From NCBI GenBank assembly GCA_013365365.1, contig JABVXU010000804.1, positions 1 to 19,854 on the forward strand: a stretch of 19,854 bases of DNA, read 5' to 3'. The translations under genes and the position numbers were made by a program. Every line of letters begins with the position of its first letter. Position 1 is the stretch's first letter. This document shows, piece by piece, positions 1-9,210 of the stretch. Under the pieces are notes generated by a model that did no database searches, had not been told where the DNA came from, and saw only the letters and a program-made list of their open reading frames with translations. The stretch is from Cruorifilaria tuberocauda. Its lineage: Eukaryota; Nematoda; Chromadorea; Rhabditida; Onchocercidae.

Positions 1-3000
1 GCTTACTTACGAAAGTTTGCTTACTTAGAAAGAAAGATTGTCACGGTCAAAGAAGATCGACGACAATAACAGGAAAGAAAGAACAACTCAAATATTGTCG
101 AGGTTAAAGAAAAAAAAAAGAAAATCCCCGACAAGGTGCAAATGATTGCTCTTTGATAATTTTTAACATATTCAGAATTTGAAATACTCTCAGAAAATTG
201 TAACTAAAATTTGAAATCAGAATACATGCACATTTAAATTAATATCACAATTTATATAAAAATTTGAGACAGAGTTTAGCTTTCATTTTCCTCATATTAA
301 ATCAAAGACCCAAGTCAAACAATTTACTTTATGACGATGAACTGAAAAATGTGATATTTTCCATACTTTTCAGTTCGTCGTACAAAGGTAAGCTGTTGGA
401 TTTGAATTTTTTTAATGTTAGGTAAACCCAACATCATGTATCAGAGAACTTTTGAGTGATTACTGCCTATATTTTGGAATATCCAGAAAAATTCCATTTC
501 AAATACCTTCTAATGTTAAATGTAATAAGCCAGAAATTTAGTTAGTGTCAGCTTCAAGTTTCCGAAAAAGAAGCCTGAGTAGATATTGTCAGAGAGAAAA
601 TGATCCAGTCTTACTGAGAGTGATATATAACCCTTCTTAAACACATTTCTTTCGAAAAGTATTTTATAGGGGATAGAAACCAGCAAGATTCAATGTAGAT
701 GGGAAATAAAGAATTCAAGCAAGTTGAATTAGGTCTGGAATCACTGTGTTTGACATACGGTTGTGTCTCAGTATTATCTGAAATAACGAATGTTAAGCGT
801 GGTTGACTACGAATAAGATAATGACTTCACACTGATGCTGTTCAGGACCGAACTTCGTGTTATAAGAATGTCCATGATGGATAAATAAATATCTGGATGT
901 AGAATTCGAAATATATTTAGTCTTAGACGCTTTAAAAATCTGACTATGTAAAAGCATTAGCTTAATAAAGCGATGAACATTACAATACCCGTATTATTTA
1001 TTTGTTACCACATTGGGTTTTTATAAGTAACAAATTTGGTATTAGTTATGATTCAAATTCATTAAATTTTCTCTACCCACTTCTTTTTCTTTTTAACCTT
1101 TCGTAATAAAATGAGAGCGTTATTTCGTGTGTTTAGAGTTAATATTGAATATAATTATGTGTTATATTTAAATGGAAAAAAAATCAATTTCAAATAAACT
1201 ATCAAGACTTTCTGCACATATTGAATTTGTAATCCTTCCATTTAGTTTTATTAACATTTGGTCATTTTAGCCTGTTTAATGATACCTTTTCATGATGATT
1301 AATTAAATTCGGTAATAATTTAAAGCTGAAAATAAGCTTGTATGCATGAATAATGGATATAAAAAAGTAAGCTAACCAAGAAATAGTAGATGGTAAACAT
1401 GTCATATTCGATGAATGTAAGTTAATATTAAAATTTGCATGAGAATTTAATTAAAATCATTCGTATTCACTTCTACCTACTTCTATATTCATCTTTAGGA
1501 TCGATGCAATTTGCAATCAGGCATTCTATTTTATTCTTGTTTTACAAAAGTTATTACAGATTTCATCTTTTCAGTCAGTATACCATTAATTATTATATTT
1601 CCTTAAATCTGAAAAGAAGTTAGCATTTTATTGTAGTGATATCATCTCCGAGATAATTTGTTTTGCTACCGCAGCCAATCTTCATCAGGTCAATACTGTT
1701 CTCCTGATGAAAACTCAAAAATAATTTTTACGAATACAGCTTCTTCAATAGAGTTCATAAAAATGTCAGCTTTATAGATAATATCCAACTTCCATATGGA
1801 ATTTATGCCGAAATCGGTGAAATCATTACCCAAATATTTCAAATTTTCTTTATTTTCTAACATTTAAATACGGTAAATTTTTTAATATAGACAGGAAACA
1901 TTCGTTGTGAAGTTTAAAACCCAGATTTGATTAATATTAAATGTTCTTATCTTCAAAACAAGTCAGTACTGAAAAGGCAAGCATGAAATTCTTGCAAATT
2001 GATGAAAATAAACGTCATAAGAACTGATGTACCTCTCCCTCAAATACAATTTTCCTATCGTTTAAAGTAGCGTAAATGTGGACTCAAGGCACCTAGATAA
2101 TGGTTGCAAAATAAGGATGAAATAGAAACACGTGCTTATTATCGGCCTTTTATTCGGAATGAAAATTACTATGCAAATCTTAATTGTTGATCGATTGACT
2201 AATCATTTTATCACCTTTGTTTGAACTTTTTGCTCAGCTTCCACTCATTTTTCGATCCTTGCAGATTCCCTTCAATTCGCATTGCTCTAGAACGAGTTTT
2301 TTAATGCGCCTTAATTGTTTGACGATTGAATAATTGGTTTATACACAATGTAAGATTTCTTGTATATTGTAATTTTCCATAATAGAATAAGAGAGTTTAA
2401 AATAGACTTCCAAAAAGATGCGGTTGGGATAAAGATCAATAAAGCATATCTATTTCATATCATAGAACTGTCATATCACACACTCATCATTCGATTTTTG
2501 GATAAATCTTCTGAAGATTTTGGAAATTTTATTGGCATCATTATCCAGGTTTTAAATCAAACCACCGAGAACTTACACGTGAACATCATTTCTAGATCTG
2601 TGAAACCGAAAGCAAATAATACTATAACCATTCCATTAATTTAATTTTCAAAAATATCGGAATTCTGATCCCACAAAATATGATCTTTGAATTGCAATAA
2701 GTGAATTCAGAATAAAAACAGATAATAGCACAATTACATTATGTCACCAGATATTCAAATCTTTATATATCATGAAAATTCCAGAAAACGCCTTTATGAA
2801 CTAATTTTTATAAGTCAAGAAAATTAAACGCTCAGAGTTCAACACTGAATAGCATCGCCATGCGGCTCTTCTTATACTAGACATCCTTTCCATCTCTTGT
2901 CACTCATTCCTTTGAATTTTTTAAAATTTCATTAAACTTCTGGCAATTATAACTACTTTAACCTACCACTGTGCATATTGAAGTGAAGAATAATTTGATT

Positions 3001-3438
3001 CTAAGCAAATTTGTTATTCATACCAAAACAGAATGAAAACGTTTCGTCAAAAGTTTTTACCCATACCGATTCATGGCATAACATGCGTTATGAATTTGTA
3101 TAAATTTGTTCAGCCAATTATCTTTGAATTTCGGAAAATGGAGAACTCTTTACATTACGATCTCTAATTTTGAATTTTCATCCAACTTTCATCACCTAAT
3201 AAGATCTCCTATTTCACAACAAAAGCAGTGATAATACATGACCTTTTGTTTCAAAACAGGCAAAAATTAATCGATTTCATTTCTTACTTATTCTTAATAT
3301 GTAGTTTTTTTTTAAAAGAATACCAATAAAGAGGGCTTTCCTCGACAGCTAATAGCTAGTAAGATGAAAAATTAAAATGAAAAAGTTAAATCTAATAAGA
3401 CACATACACTATCAAGTAAAAAAATCATATCCAATCAT
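1..3438. other. 3' flank / intergenic, no supported gene
   Basis: This is low-complexity AT-rich DNA. The only longer open frame (2360-2644, plus) begins at a non-ATG codon and has a composition expected from AT-rich noise. The left edge carries GCTTACTTA twice (1-9 and 19-27), which on the minus strand reads as two donor-like TAAGTAAGC sites. They could mark an exon edge just outside the window. Confidence 0.45.
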
Positions 3439-3558
3439 TCAATGAAGCAGCATCTGAGCTTTTAACTTACTGATTGTCCTCTCTTTTTCCACCAGTTCCT
3501 TACGCAAAGCATCATTTTCTTTAAGAAGTCGTTGCACAACTTCGCTGTCTTCTATTTT
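3439..3558 (-). CDS. Terminal exon B: C-terminal leucine zipper
   Basis: The acceptor GATTATTCCAG precedes 3558; 39 codons then run to TGA (3441-3439). The peptide is KIEDSEVVQRLLKENDALRK followed by ELVEKERTISKLKAQMLLH. It has an unbroken heptad register: Val8, Leu11, Asn15, Leu18, Leu22, Lys25, Ile29, Leu32 and Met36 alternate at a and d. An Asn at an a position, as here, favours parallel dimers in classical leucine zippers. The exon therefore predicts dimerisation or pairing with another coiled coil. No canonical AATAAA was found in the next 200 nt or so, so its 3' end is unresolved. Confidence 0.7.
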   Translation of the reverse strand, partial: KIEDSEVVQRLLKENDALRKELVEKERTISKLKAQMLLH

Positions 3559-3642
3559 CTGGAATAATCAAATTTCAAAAAGTTTTTTGTATTTAAAAGT
3601 ATAAATAAAAAAACGATAAGTGGAGAAAGTAAGGAAACATAC

Positions 3643-3684
3643 CATTTGAATGGTCTGGTTTGCGTCTTCTGCTTTTGTTGAATC
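3643..3684 (-). CDS. Penultimate exon of coiled-coil terminus
   Basis: The acceptor TTTTTTAAG precedes 3684 and the donor CAAATG|GTATGT follows 3643. It has 42 nt, exactly 14 codons in phase 0: DSTKAEDANQTIQM. The exon is polar and helix-compatible and joins the last exon without interrupting a codon. It is separated from the last exon by a compact 84-nt intron. Confidence 0.62.
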
Positions 3685-3950
3685 CTTAAAAAATCTAGTT
3701 GTCAAATCGGTAGTGCAGAAAACAATCAATAAAGAGTTCATTAATAGATAAATTAATTGAACTTTTGATAAAGTCTGATAGAATAGGGTTATATGAATAT
3801 GCTAAGCCTGTGGAAAAATGTCATGATAGCGATGTCCACTATATCGTTATTTAAAGTTATATGACAAATAATTTTAATATTCATTATAAATTGCTAGAGA
3901 AGAATTTTGTTTTTAGAGAAGAGAAGAAAAAATTATAAAATTTGAAAGGT

Positions 3951-3956
3951 TTTATT
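3951..3956 (-). terminator. Polyadenylation signal AATAAA for terminal exon A
   Basis: A canonical AATAAA (TTTATT on the plus strand) lies 16 nt beyond the TAA of the transmembrane exon. A 3' UTR this short is acceptable in nematodes. AATAAA is common by chance in AT-rich DNA, but its position right after a stop in a frame-compatible exon makes it credible. Confidence 0.5.
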
Positions 3957-3972
3957 TGCTTGGTCAGTAAAT

Positions 3973-4174
3973 TTAAAAAATCAGCAAAGAAGTAAGGGTG
4001 ATAGTAATAGCAATAATTAGTACAATGATAAAACATGCATTTATTAATCTCTTCAATTCCAGTAGTTGATTTTTTATATACACAACATCATTACACGATG
4101 ATTTGTACATCGCTACGCTAGGAAATGCAACCATCATATTTTCATTAACCAGTGCTTCATTATATCTCTGACTC
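3973..4174 (-). CDS. Terminal exon A: C-terminal transmembrane tail
   Basis: The acceptor TTTTTTTTCTACAG precedes 4174. One base completes Lys, then 66 codons and TAA at 3975-3973. The peptide starts SQRYNEALVNENMMVAF. It passes a short helix-like stretch (IKNQLLELKRLI) and ends in about 20 hydrophobic residues (CFIIVLIIAITITLTSLLIF) directly before the stop. This is the layout of a tail-anchored membrane protein, with the N-terminus facing the cytosol. The organelle cannot be told; no basic residues follow the anchor. An AATAAA just past the stop supports this as a genuine 3' end. Confidence 0.65.
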
Positions 4175-4301
4175 CTGTAGAAAAAAAAACGCAAAATTAC
4201 TACATGAATTTTGAATTTGATTGAAAACTATGGGATATAGTTTATACGAATAAGATGAAGTCGAAATCGAAATTTTAACCCATGATGAAATACTTCCATA
4301 C

Positions 4302-4350
4302 TTTTATCAGAAATGGAAAACAATTAACAAAATCACGTTTTTTCGAATTT
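4302..4350 (-). CDS. Candidate linker exon leading to the coiled-coil terminus
   Basis: The acceptor CTTCATTGCAG precedes 4350 and the donor AAAA|GTATGG follows 4302. It is a 49-nt exon: one base completes Lys after 4775-4864, then 16 codons (NSKKRDFVNCFPFLIK), leaving phase 0, which is the phase required by 3643-3684. I looked for it because 4775-4864 cannot join 3643-3684 directly in frame. The phase fit and both splice sites are good, but a 49-nt window in AT-rich DNA can meet these conditions by chance. Internal donors in 3973-4174 (for example CTG|GTTAAT) are the weaker alternative. Confidence 0.4.
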
Positions 4351-4774
4351 CTGCAATGAAGAAAAATCAGTTTTCACCAAAAAATGGCGCAGCTTCTACT
4401 GTATTAGTAATATATTTTTCAATGCTTTTAAATATTCCATTCAAAGAATTTTTTGATTTCATATGTAAGATTTATAATTCAGCTTTTCGGGAAAATATTT
4501 TCAGTAAACTATGGACTTAATTGCTTATTTTTCAAAATATTTCTAGATGTAAAAAGCATTTCTAAAAATTTCCTATTTTTTAATGAAGACTCAGCTAAAA
4601 CTATAGCATTGTAATAAGAATAATGTTACGTTTATATAAAATTCTCGAGTTAATATATACGCTTATTTGCCGAAGATAAAAAGAAGCAGTAATGCAGTTG
4701 GAATAGATTCAACTCAATGTTTACATTTGAGAAAAAAATGAAATAAAGTGCTCAATTAAAAACACAGTGCTTAC

Positions 4775-4864
4775 TTATAATGAGCTGAAACAGAATCTGG
4801 TGAAGCGACCGATCCTTGATTGTGGTCACGTGGTGATGGCCGTCGTGAGCGAGATCGACTTGCC
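4775..4864 (-). CDS. Shared internal exon, RS-like segment
   Basis: The acceptor GGTATTTCAG precedes 4864 and the donor TATAA|GTAAGC follows 4775. The exon has 90 nt: one base, 29 codons, two bases. The peptide is ASRSRSRRPSPRDHNQGS followed by VASPDSVSAHY. It is rich in Arg-Ser dipeptides and SP sites, suggesting multisite phosphorylation. It accepts two different upstream exons (6086-6129 and 7238-7504) and offers its phase-2 donor to two different downstream exons (3973-4174 and 4302-4350), so it is the hub of the locus. Confidence 0.7.
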
Positions 4865-6085
4865 CTGAAATACCTGGATGACAAGGTATATCTATAAGCA
4901 TAACAAATTCACAAAACAACCATTAATTTATCACTAAAATGAATCATATTCTCATGATTCACCAGACACAATGAAATCAGAAGCATGAATATTATGACAA
5001 CAGCACGCGGATCTTATTTTAGGTATTCTTAAATATAAAACGCAATGAAGTACATAAAACTTGATGGAGTAATATTCATAACTATGACAGCTTTTTTTAT
5101 TACTTCAAATACAAACTATCCTCTGGCTTATGTTTATCTCTTTCATTTTCAAGAAGTAGAGGGAACAAAAGGTAGATGCAATTCTCACATAATGTAACCT
5201 GACATTCATTGTGAGATATGAACAGATGGACTGAATAGCAAGAAGCTGTTTGTGTGAAGATCGCATTTTTGTATGTTTGCACTTTCTATAAATAAAATGC
5301 TGGCAATTCTAGAGATATAGTAAGAATGTTTCGTACAGCACTTCACAATAATATTAAAGGTAATAGAAGATATCGTCGTTTCTAATTTACAAAATCTTCA
5401 AGTTCTACGAACAAAAAAAATTTAATTAAAGTAGCAAGAAATTCAGCTGGTGGAAGCGAAACTGCACCCTTAAAGAGAACTATGGACTATATTAGAGCTT
5501 AGTGAGACTTTGATTTGAATAAAAATACTTTAAATTTGTATAAAAGTATCATTCAATCGAGGTCAAACATCTGAAAAGACTTAAATTCAATGTATGTCAT
5601 AATTCCAAACAAAAGTTGAACAAATGATCTCTTGAATCCTTAAGCAACTAGAAATAATTAGTACTTTCAGTTTCCTACTTCAATGCAGTGTCACGAAAAT
5701 TAATCCCATCTTAAACTGGAATAGTAAGTATAATGTACTGTTACTCACATCAATGTTTAGATGAACAATTTGAAATAATTAATACAAAAGGTGGATTTAT
5801 CGTTTCTGTAAAGGGAAAATCAAGGAAAATTGTGGTGAATGAAGCACAATTGAAAGAAAAACATTTCAGTATTTCTCCTCGAGTTTAGAGACGAGCAATA
5901 GTGTATATTATTTGAGTAAGACATGACAAATTTAAAGTAGGATGATGAAATAAAATGTAACTAAAGGATAGAGCTTAATTTAGCTTAATGGTTGGAAGTA
6001 TTGTGATGAATGATAGGAAGTAATGATGAAGGAGAGAAAGGATTGGCGAGAGAGATGAATGTATTGAAGAAAAGTGGAAGCTCAC

Positions 6086-6129
6086 CTCACCGACTTGATC
6101 AGCGTGTTCAAAAGTAGACAGTCGGCCAT
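6086..6129 (-). CDS. Alternative first exon of short isoforms
   Basis: The ATG at 6129-6127 opens MADCLLLNTLIKSV plus AG, followed by the donor GTGAGG|TGAGC context; the frame-consistent cut is GTGAG|GTGAGC at 6086. It contributes 44 nt and leaves phase 2, exactly what the 4775-4864 exon needs (AG + G = Arg). Upstream lies the CpG-rich block, as expected of a promoter. A competing donor TCG|GTGAGG five bases earlier would break the frame. The short product is then MADC...VR joined to the RS-like segment and one of two C-termini (111 or 114 aa). Confidence 0.6.
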
Positions 6130-6189
6130 CACAGCATAGCCCCACCAGCACCATTCACACAAATCGCTCTATTACAACTGTCGAGAAAA

Positions 6190-6290
6190 GGGAGAGAGCA
6201 GAGGAGGGGGAACGACGTTGTCAGCGTTATCGGCGTCGCCGACGTCATCACCACCATCGCCTACGGGCGTGCGTCATCGTCCACTGCTCT
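6190..6290 (-). promoter_or_regulatory. CpG-rich putative promoter / 5' leader of the short isoform
   Basis: Within very AT-rich surroundings this block is GC- and CpG-rich. It holds a purine-rich run (GGGAGAGAGCAGAGGAGGGGG region, 6190-6210), an interrupted inverted repeat CGGCG-T-CGCCG (6231-6241) and a CRE-like TGACGTCG (6247-6240 on the minus strand). It sits about 60-160 nt upstream of the ATG of the short first exon. Promoter function is inferred from position and composition; no TATA box was identified. Confidence 0.35.
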
Positions 6291-7237
6291 GTCCATCTTT
6301 CTCCTCACTGTCTATTCTCACGGGGAACTCTAAATCCTACTCTATAAAAATATCATTCAACGCTGCAACCAGTTCACTTTGATTATCCACATGACGCTTA
6401 ACGTTTGTGGGAACGTTGGAGAAGCGATTGAAATGTAAAACAAGCATAGGTTGCTTCTCTTTAGAGGGGGATGATCCGCAAACGAAGAGCATTTCAGTTT
6501 GTTGCCAGAGCTCCAGCGTGTTCCTTTCTCCACCAAATCTTTTCTGTCCATTTCAAGCGGAACACAAACAATCTCCACTGCTCAATCATTCTCTAGAAGA
6601 AATTCCTGTCTCTTTCCTTTCAGTTACCTTTTGCAATGATTATAAATTGGAGTTATAGTTTCGTGAATTCAGCTAATCAGAATGAACTGAAGAATAACAG
6701 AGGAGGAATAGAAGGAGGGAATTCTTTAGAGACTACAACTGCTGATAACTGGACAACATAGGGTTTAAGGTTTGTTACTTCATCTAACGCGTTTATGTGT
6801 TTTAAATATACCAACAGCTACTAGAAGATCAAATTTAATCAGAACAATCAAATCATATTGAATAGTTCTTGGAAACTAATCGATATTGTTATCAAACAGA
6901 TTTTCTACAATAAATTTATTATACTTTTCATAGTTAAGAATTACAATATCAGAATGTTTTTGGAAGATATAATTTGTACAAAAACATCCGGTATAAAAGA
7001 ATTTTTCCATGAATGTAAATGCTATATAAATAACTATATTTATTGCATCGCATGGCAATAAGAAAATAGCCCTGATTGAAAATCATTCTTTACCTTGAAC
7101 TGTTACTAGCAATTATTGGAATTATTAATATTACTTTAATACTATTTAAGCATTTCACAAAAAAACATATTATAGGAATTGTAAATTTCTGCTTTTAGTG
7201 AATGGTTAGACTTTACGTGAGATTTTATATGAAATAC

Positions 7238-7504
7238 CCGGTAAAGGCAAACTTTTGGATGATCGTCACATCGACAAATTGCTCATTCAACTCCGCTTCA
7301 TTATCTCGAGATTTATCAGGAGAATCTTGAAAACCAGATGTTTTAAATCCAGATGATGTCATTGCGATTGGTGAAACGAAGTCATTGGCACTATTTCCTG
7401 ATTTGACATCATTGTCATCGGAACAATTAGTGGAAGGATTATTTGATAAATTATTGTTTATCATATTTTCTGATAGTGTAACACTAGTCGCTGTGTAGCC
7501 ATTT
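7238..7504 (-). CDS. Exon 8 of long isoform, Asn/Ser-rich with acidic end
   Basis: The acceptor CTTTTTAAG precedes 7504. One base completes Lys, then the peptide runs NGYTATSVTLSENMINNNLS through an Asn/Ser/Asp-rich stretch to NEAELNEQFVDVTIIQKFAF. The donor CCGG|GTATTT gives a 267-nt exon leaving phase 2, which matches the phase-2 entry of 4775-4864. If the donor is not used, translation runs five more codons to a TAA at 7225-7227, giving a 557-aa protein; an ATTAAA lies at 7140-7135. I prefer splicing because the phase agreement is exact, but both ends may be used. Confidence 0.6.
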
Positions 7505-7597
7505 CTTAAAAAGATTTGAGTTTTTAAATTTTATCAAACATGATATTCACTGTCTAAAAAAAATTCGAGAATAACTTTCAATCTCTCAATTACATAC

Positions 7598-7685
7598 TTT
7601 TTTTTATCATTTAACGGTTCTTTCCTTGTTGGTTTATCACAGTTGTAGGTCGACTCACTGCTCAAAAGTCGGTTGCTGCAAGCTT
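7598..7685 (-). CDS. Exon 7 of long isoform (short)
   Basis: The acceptor GGCTTTTTCAG precedes 7685 and the donor AA|GTATGT follows 7598. The exon has 88 nt: two bases complete a Glu codon, then 28 codons, then two bases. The peptide starts ACSNRLLSSESTYNCDKPTR and ends Lys-rich over a run of eight A's. The other two frames stop within the exon, so the chosen frame is the only one that passes through it. An in-exon acceptor at CTTGCAG is possible. Confidence is limited by the weak partner donor of exon 6. Confidence 0.55.
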
Positions 7686-7944
7686 CTGAAAAAGGCTAAA
7701 TAAATCAACAATCGCGAGAAATCTTGACAAATCATTAAGACAAGGAAAGATTTATCAAATGATAGAAAATCGATTTGATAAAAATGATTTATTTCTTTTT
7801 TGGAATGTATTAAGTGCAACAACCGATCAGACAAATCGAATGTTTTGGTAGATTATTACATTAATACTACTGTCACAAAGTATTTATTTTGGCAAATGGA
7901 AATTTTGCATAAAGCCTCAAAATATTTGTTTTGCTGAAAGGAAC

Positions 7945-8113
7945 CTCTCACTGAGTTTGTTGATGAACTAGGATCCAGTGATTGTATAGTTCCGTCTTCC
8001 GAACTTTCTTCTATGCACAAATTATGAATCTTATCTGGAATAAATTTTACGGGCGGTACTTCAACAGCTGGAGAGTTTCCAACGCATGATGATTCACATT
8101 CTGCCAAAGGTGC
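7945..8113 (-). CDS. Exon 6 of long isoform, acidic/Ser-rich
   Basis: A strong acceptor TTTTTTCTTACAG precedes 8113. The peptide begins APLAECESSCVGNSPAVEV and continues with acidic and Ser-rich sequence (CIEESSEDGTIQSLDPSSS). Two donors are possible. AGAG|GTTCCT (exon edge 7945) leaves phase 1 and keeps the next exon open. TCA|GTGAGA (exon edge 7952) looks a better donor on its own but leaves phase 0, and the next exon then gives only seven codons before TGA. I chose 7945 on frame continuity. Reading through instead would stop near 7856. Confidence 0.65.
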
Positions 8114-8261
8114 CTGTAAGAAAAAATCATAACATGGTGTAATGTATATTTTTATGATGATCCGCATGAAATTTATATGAAGCATGAGGTTCATTTAGCG
8201 TATTTTGCTAACTCGATTTTGATATTAATTGAAAGAAAAAGTTTTTTTAAATGGAAAGTAC

Positions 8262-8425
8262 CTGGCGCATATCGGTACCTGATTTTCTTGCGGGTAATCT
8301 TCGAGGCGGTGTTATGTAGAGTGGTATAAAAGATCTTTGTCGACTGATGCTTCTGGCTTTCATCTGCTCATGATCATTTCTGTTATGTTGGAATTTCACA
8401 CCGGATAGTCGATAAGCATCTTGCT
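8262..8425 (-). CDS. Exon 5 of long isoform, Arg-rich with SFIP motif
   Basis: The acceptor CTCTTTTAG precedes 8425 and the donor CAG|GTACTT follows 8262. The exon has 164 nt: two bases complete a Glu codon from exon 4, then 54 codons, leaving phase 0. The peptide includes SISRQRSFIPLYITPPRRL. RQRSFIP resembles both a basophilic-kinase/14-3-3 site and an S-x-I-P microtubule-tip motif in a basic context; either reading is only suggestive. A second possible donor, TCAG|GTACCG, lies about 16 nt upstream within the exon and would change the phase. Confidence 0.75.
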
Positions 8426-8788
8426 CTAAAAGAGGAAAAAAGTCTAACAGTTATCAGCGTACCATTATAGTACTTATTTAAAATAGTTTTTAATTGTGCA
8501 AAAAAATTGTAATTCTTGTGATCTAAGAAGCGCAGGATAGAGTTTGCAAAGAGGAAAACACGCTTTACCTCTGCAGATATACTCTTAAAAAAGATTTGAA
8601 TGACGTGAGAGATGAGCGATAAATAGAAGGAAACATATCAATTATAACAGAGTTGCAAATTACTGCAAATTATTTGCATGTTGTGGTAATTCAAAGAATC
8701 CTAAATTACATTGTATCATCCTTCAGAAAAATATTCATAATAGGTTTGATTTTTTTGATATTTTCTTTCTTAGAAGTGTGCATTTTAC

Positions 8789-9210
8789 CTGTCATTGTAA
8801 ATGTCACTGTTGGTGAATTTAATTGACGAATCCTGTCAGGTGGTGAAACAGTTTGTGTAGCTCTCGGTTCCAAATGTAGTTTAAAAGCTTTTACAATTGA
8901 ATTTGTCTTGATATCATTTCCCAATCTAGATGGTAAATTCTTAGGTCTGATAAGCTTGGAATATTTTTCCTGATTCAATGAAACATTTTGCTCCGAAGTT
9001 CCCACATATGATTGATCACTTAAAGATATACGTGACCTCGAGATTCTTGGGATTCTCAATGCATTGTTTTCTACAATTTGTTTGGAGGGAACAAATTTGA
9101 TGGAATCTTTTGCAAATTCTTGGTTGGTTCGCGTCTCCATACTGGCTGATTTCTTGAATTGCATGTTAAATGGTACACAGCTTAGCTTACCGATAGGTCC
9201 TCGGCGCATG
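8789..9210 (-). CDS. Exon 4 of long isoform, largest exon
   Basis: The acceptor TTGTTACAG precedes 9210 and the donor ACAG|GTAAAA follows 8789. The exon has 422 nt: one base completing Ser, 140 codons, then one base carried over (phase 1). The peptide begins MRRGPIGKLSCVPFNMQFKK. It contains a repetitive basic/hydrophobic patch RIPRISRSRISLSD and ends near PPDRIRQLNSPTVTFTMT. It is the longest clean open frame in the window that also has good splice sites, so it is the best-supported exon. Multiple R-x-x-S contexts suggest phosphorylation by basophilic kinases (inference). No family is recognised. Confidence 0.8.

Larger units (their letters stand above)
4865..7237 (-). other. Intron of the long isoform containing the short-isoform promoter and first exon
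   Basis: Apart from 6086-6129 and the CpG-rich block upstream of it, this 2.4-kb stretch is AT-rich. Between about 6350 and 6610 base composition is less AT-rich and carries overlapping open frames on both strands. I read this as promoter-proximal DNA rather than coding. Confidence 0.4.

Noticed and set aside
2360..2644. 94-codon plus-strand open frame
   Set aside because: It starts at TTG rather than ATG, is rich in Ile/Asn/Lys as expected of random AT-rich DNA, and has no convincing splice or polyadenylation context.
3685..3807. Good acceptor TTTTTCCACAG near 3808 on the minus strand
   Set aside because: Two frames stop at once. The third stays open but reaches a TAG just before 3684 without a usable donor.
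3439..4174. Resemblance to mitochondrial fission factor (coiled coil plus tail anchor) or to the myosin phosphatase targeting-subunit zipper
   Set aside because: The domain layout is similar, but I could match no diagnostic sequence motif of either family, and here zipper and anchor lie on alternative branches rather than in one chain.
5100..5282. 60-codon minus-strand frame with Cys and Leu clusters inside the 2.4-kb intron
   Set aside because: It has a non-ATG start, and the only donor candidate (CAG|GTTACA) is weak. It does not fit the phase chain between 7238 and 4864.
6357..6658. Overlapping open frames on both strands near the short-isoform promoter
   Set aside because: Both frames are open simply because the region is less AT-rich. 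Neither connects in phase to a supported exon, and I read the region as promoter-proximal.
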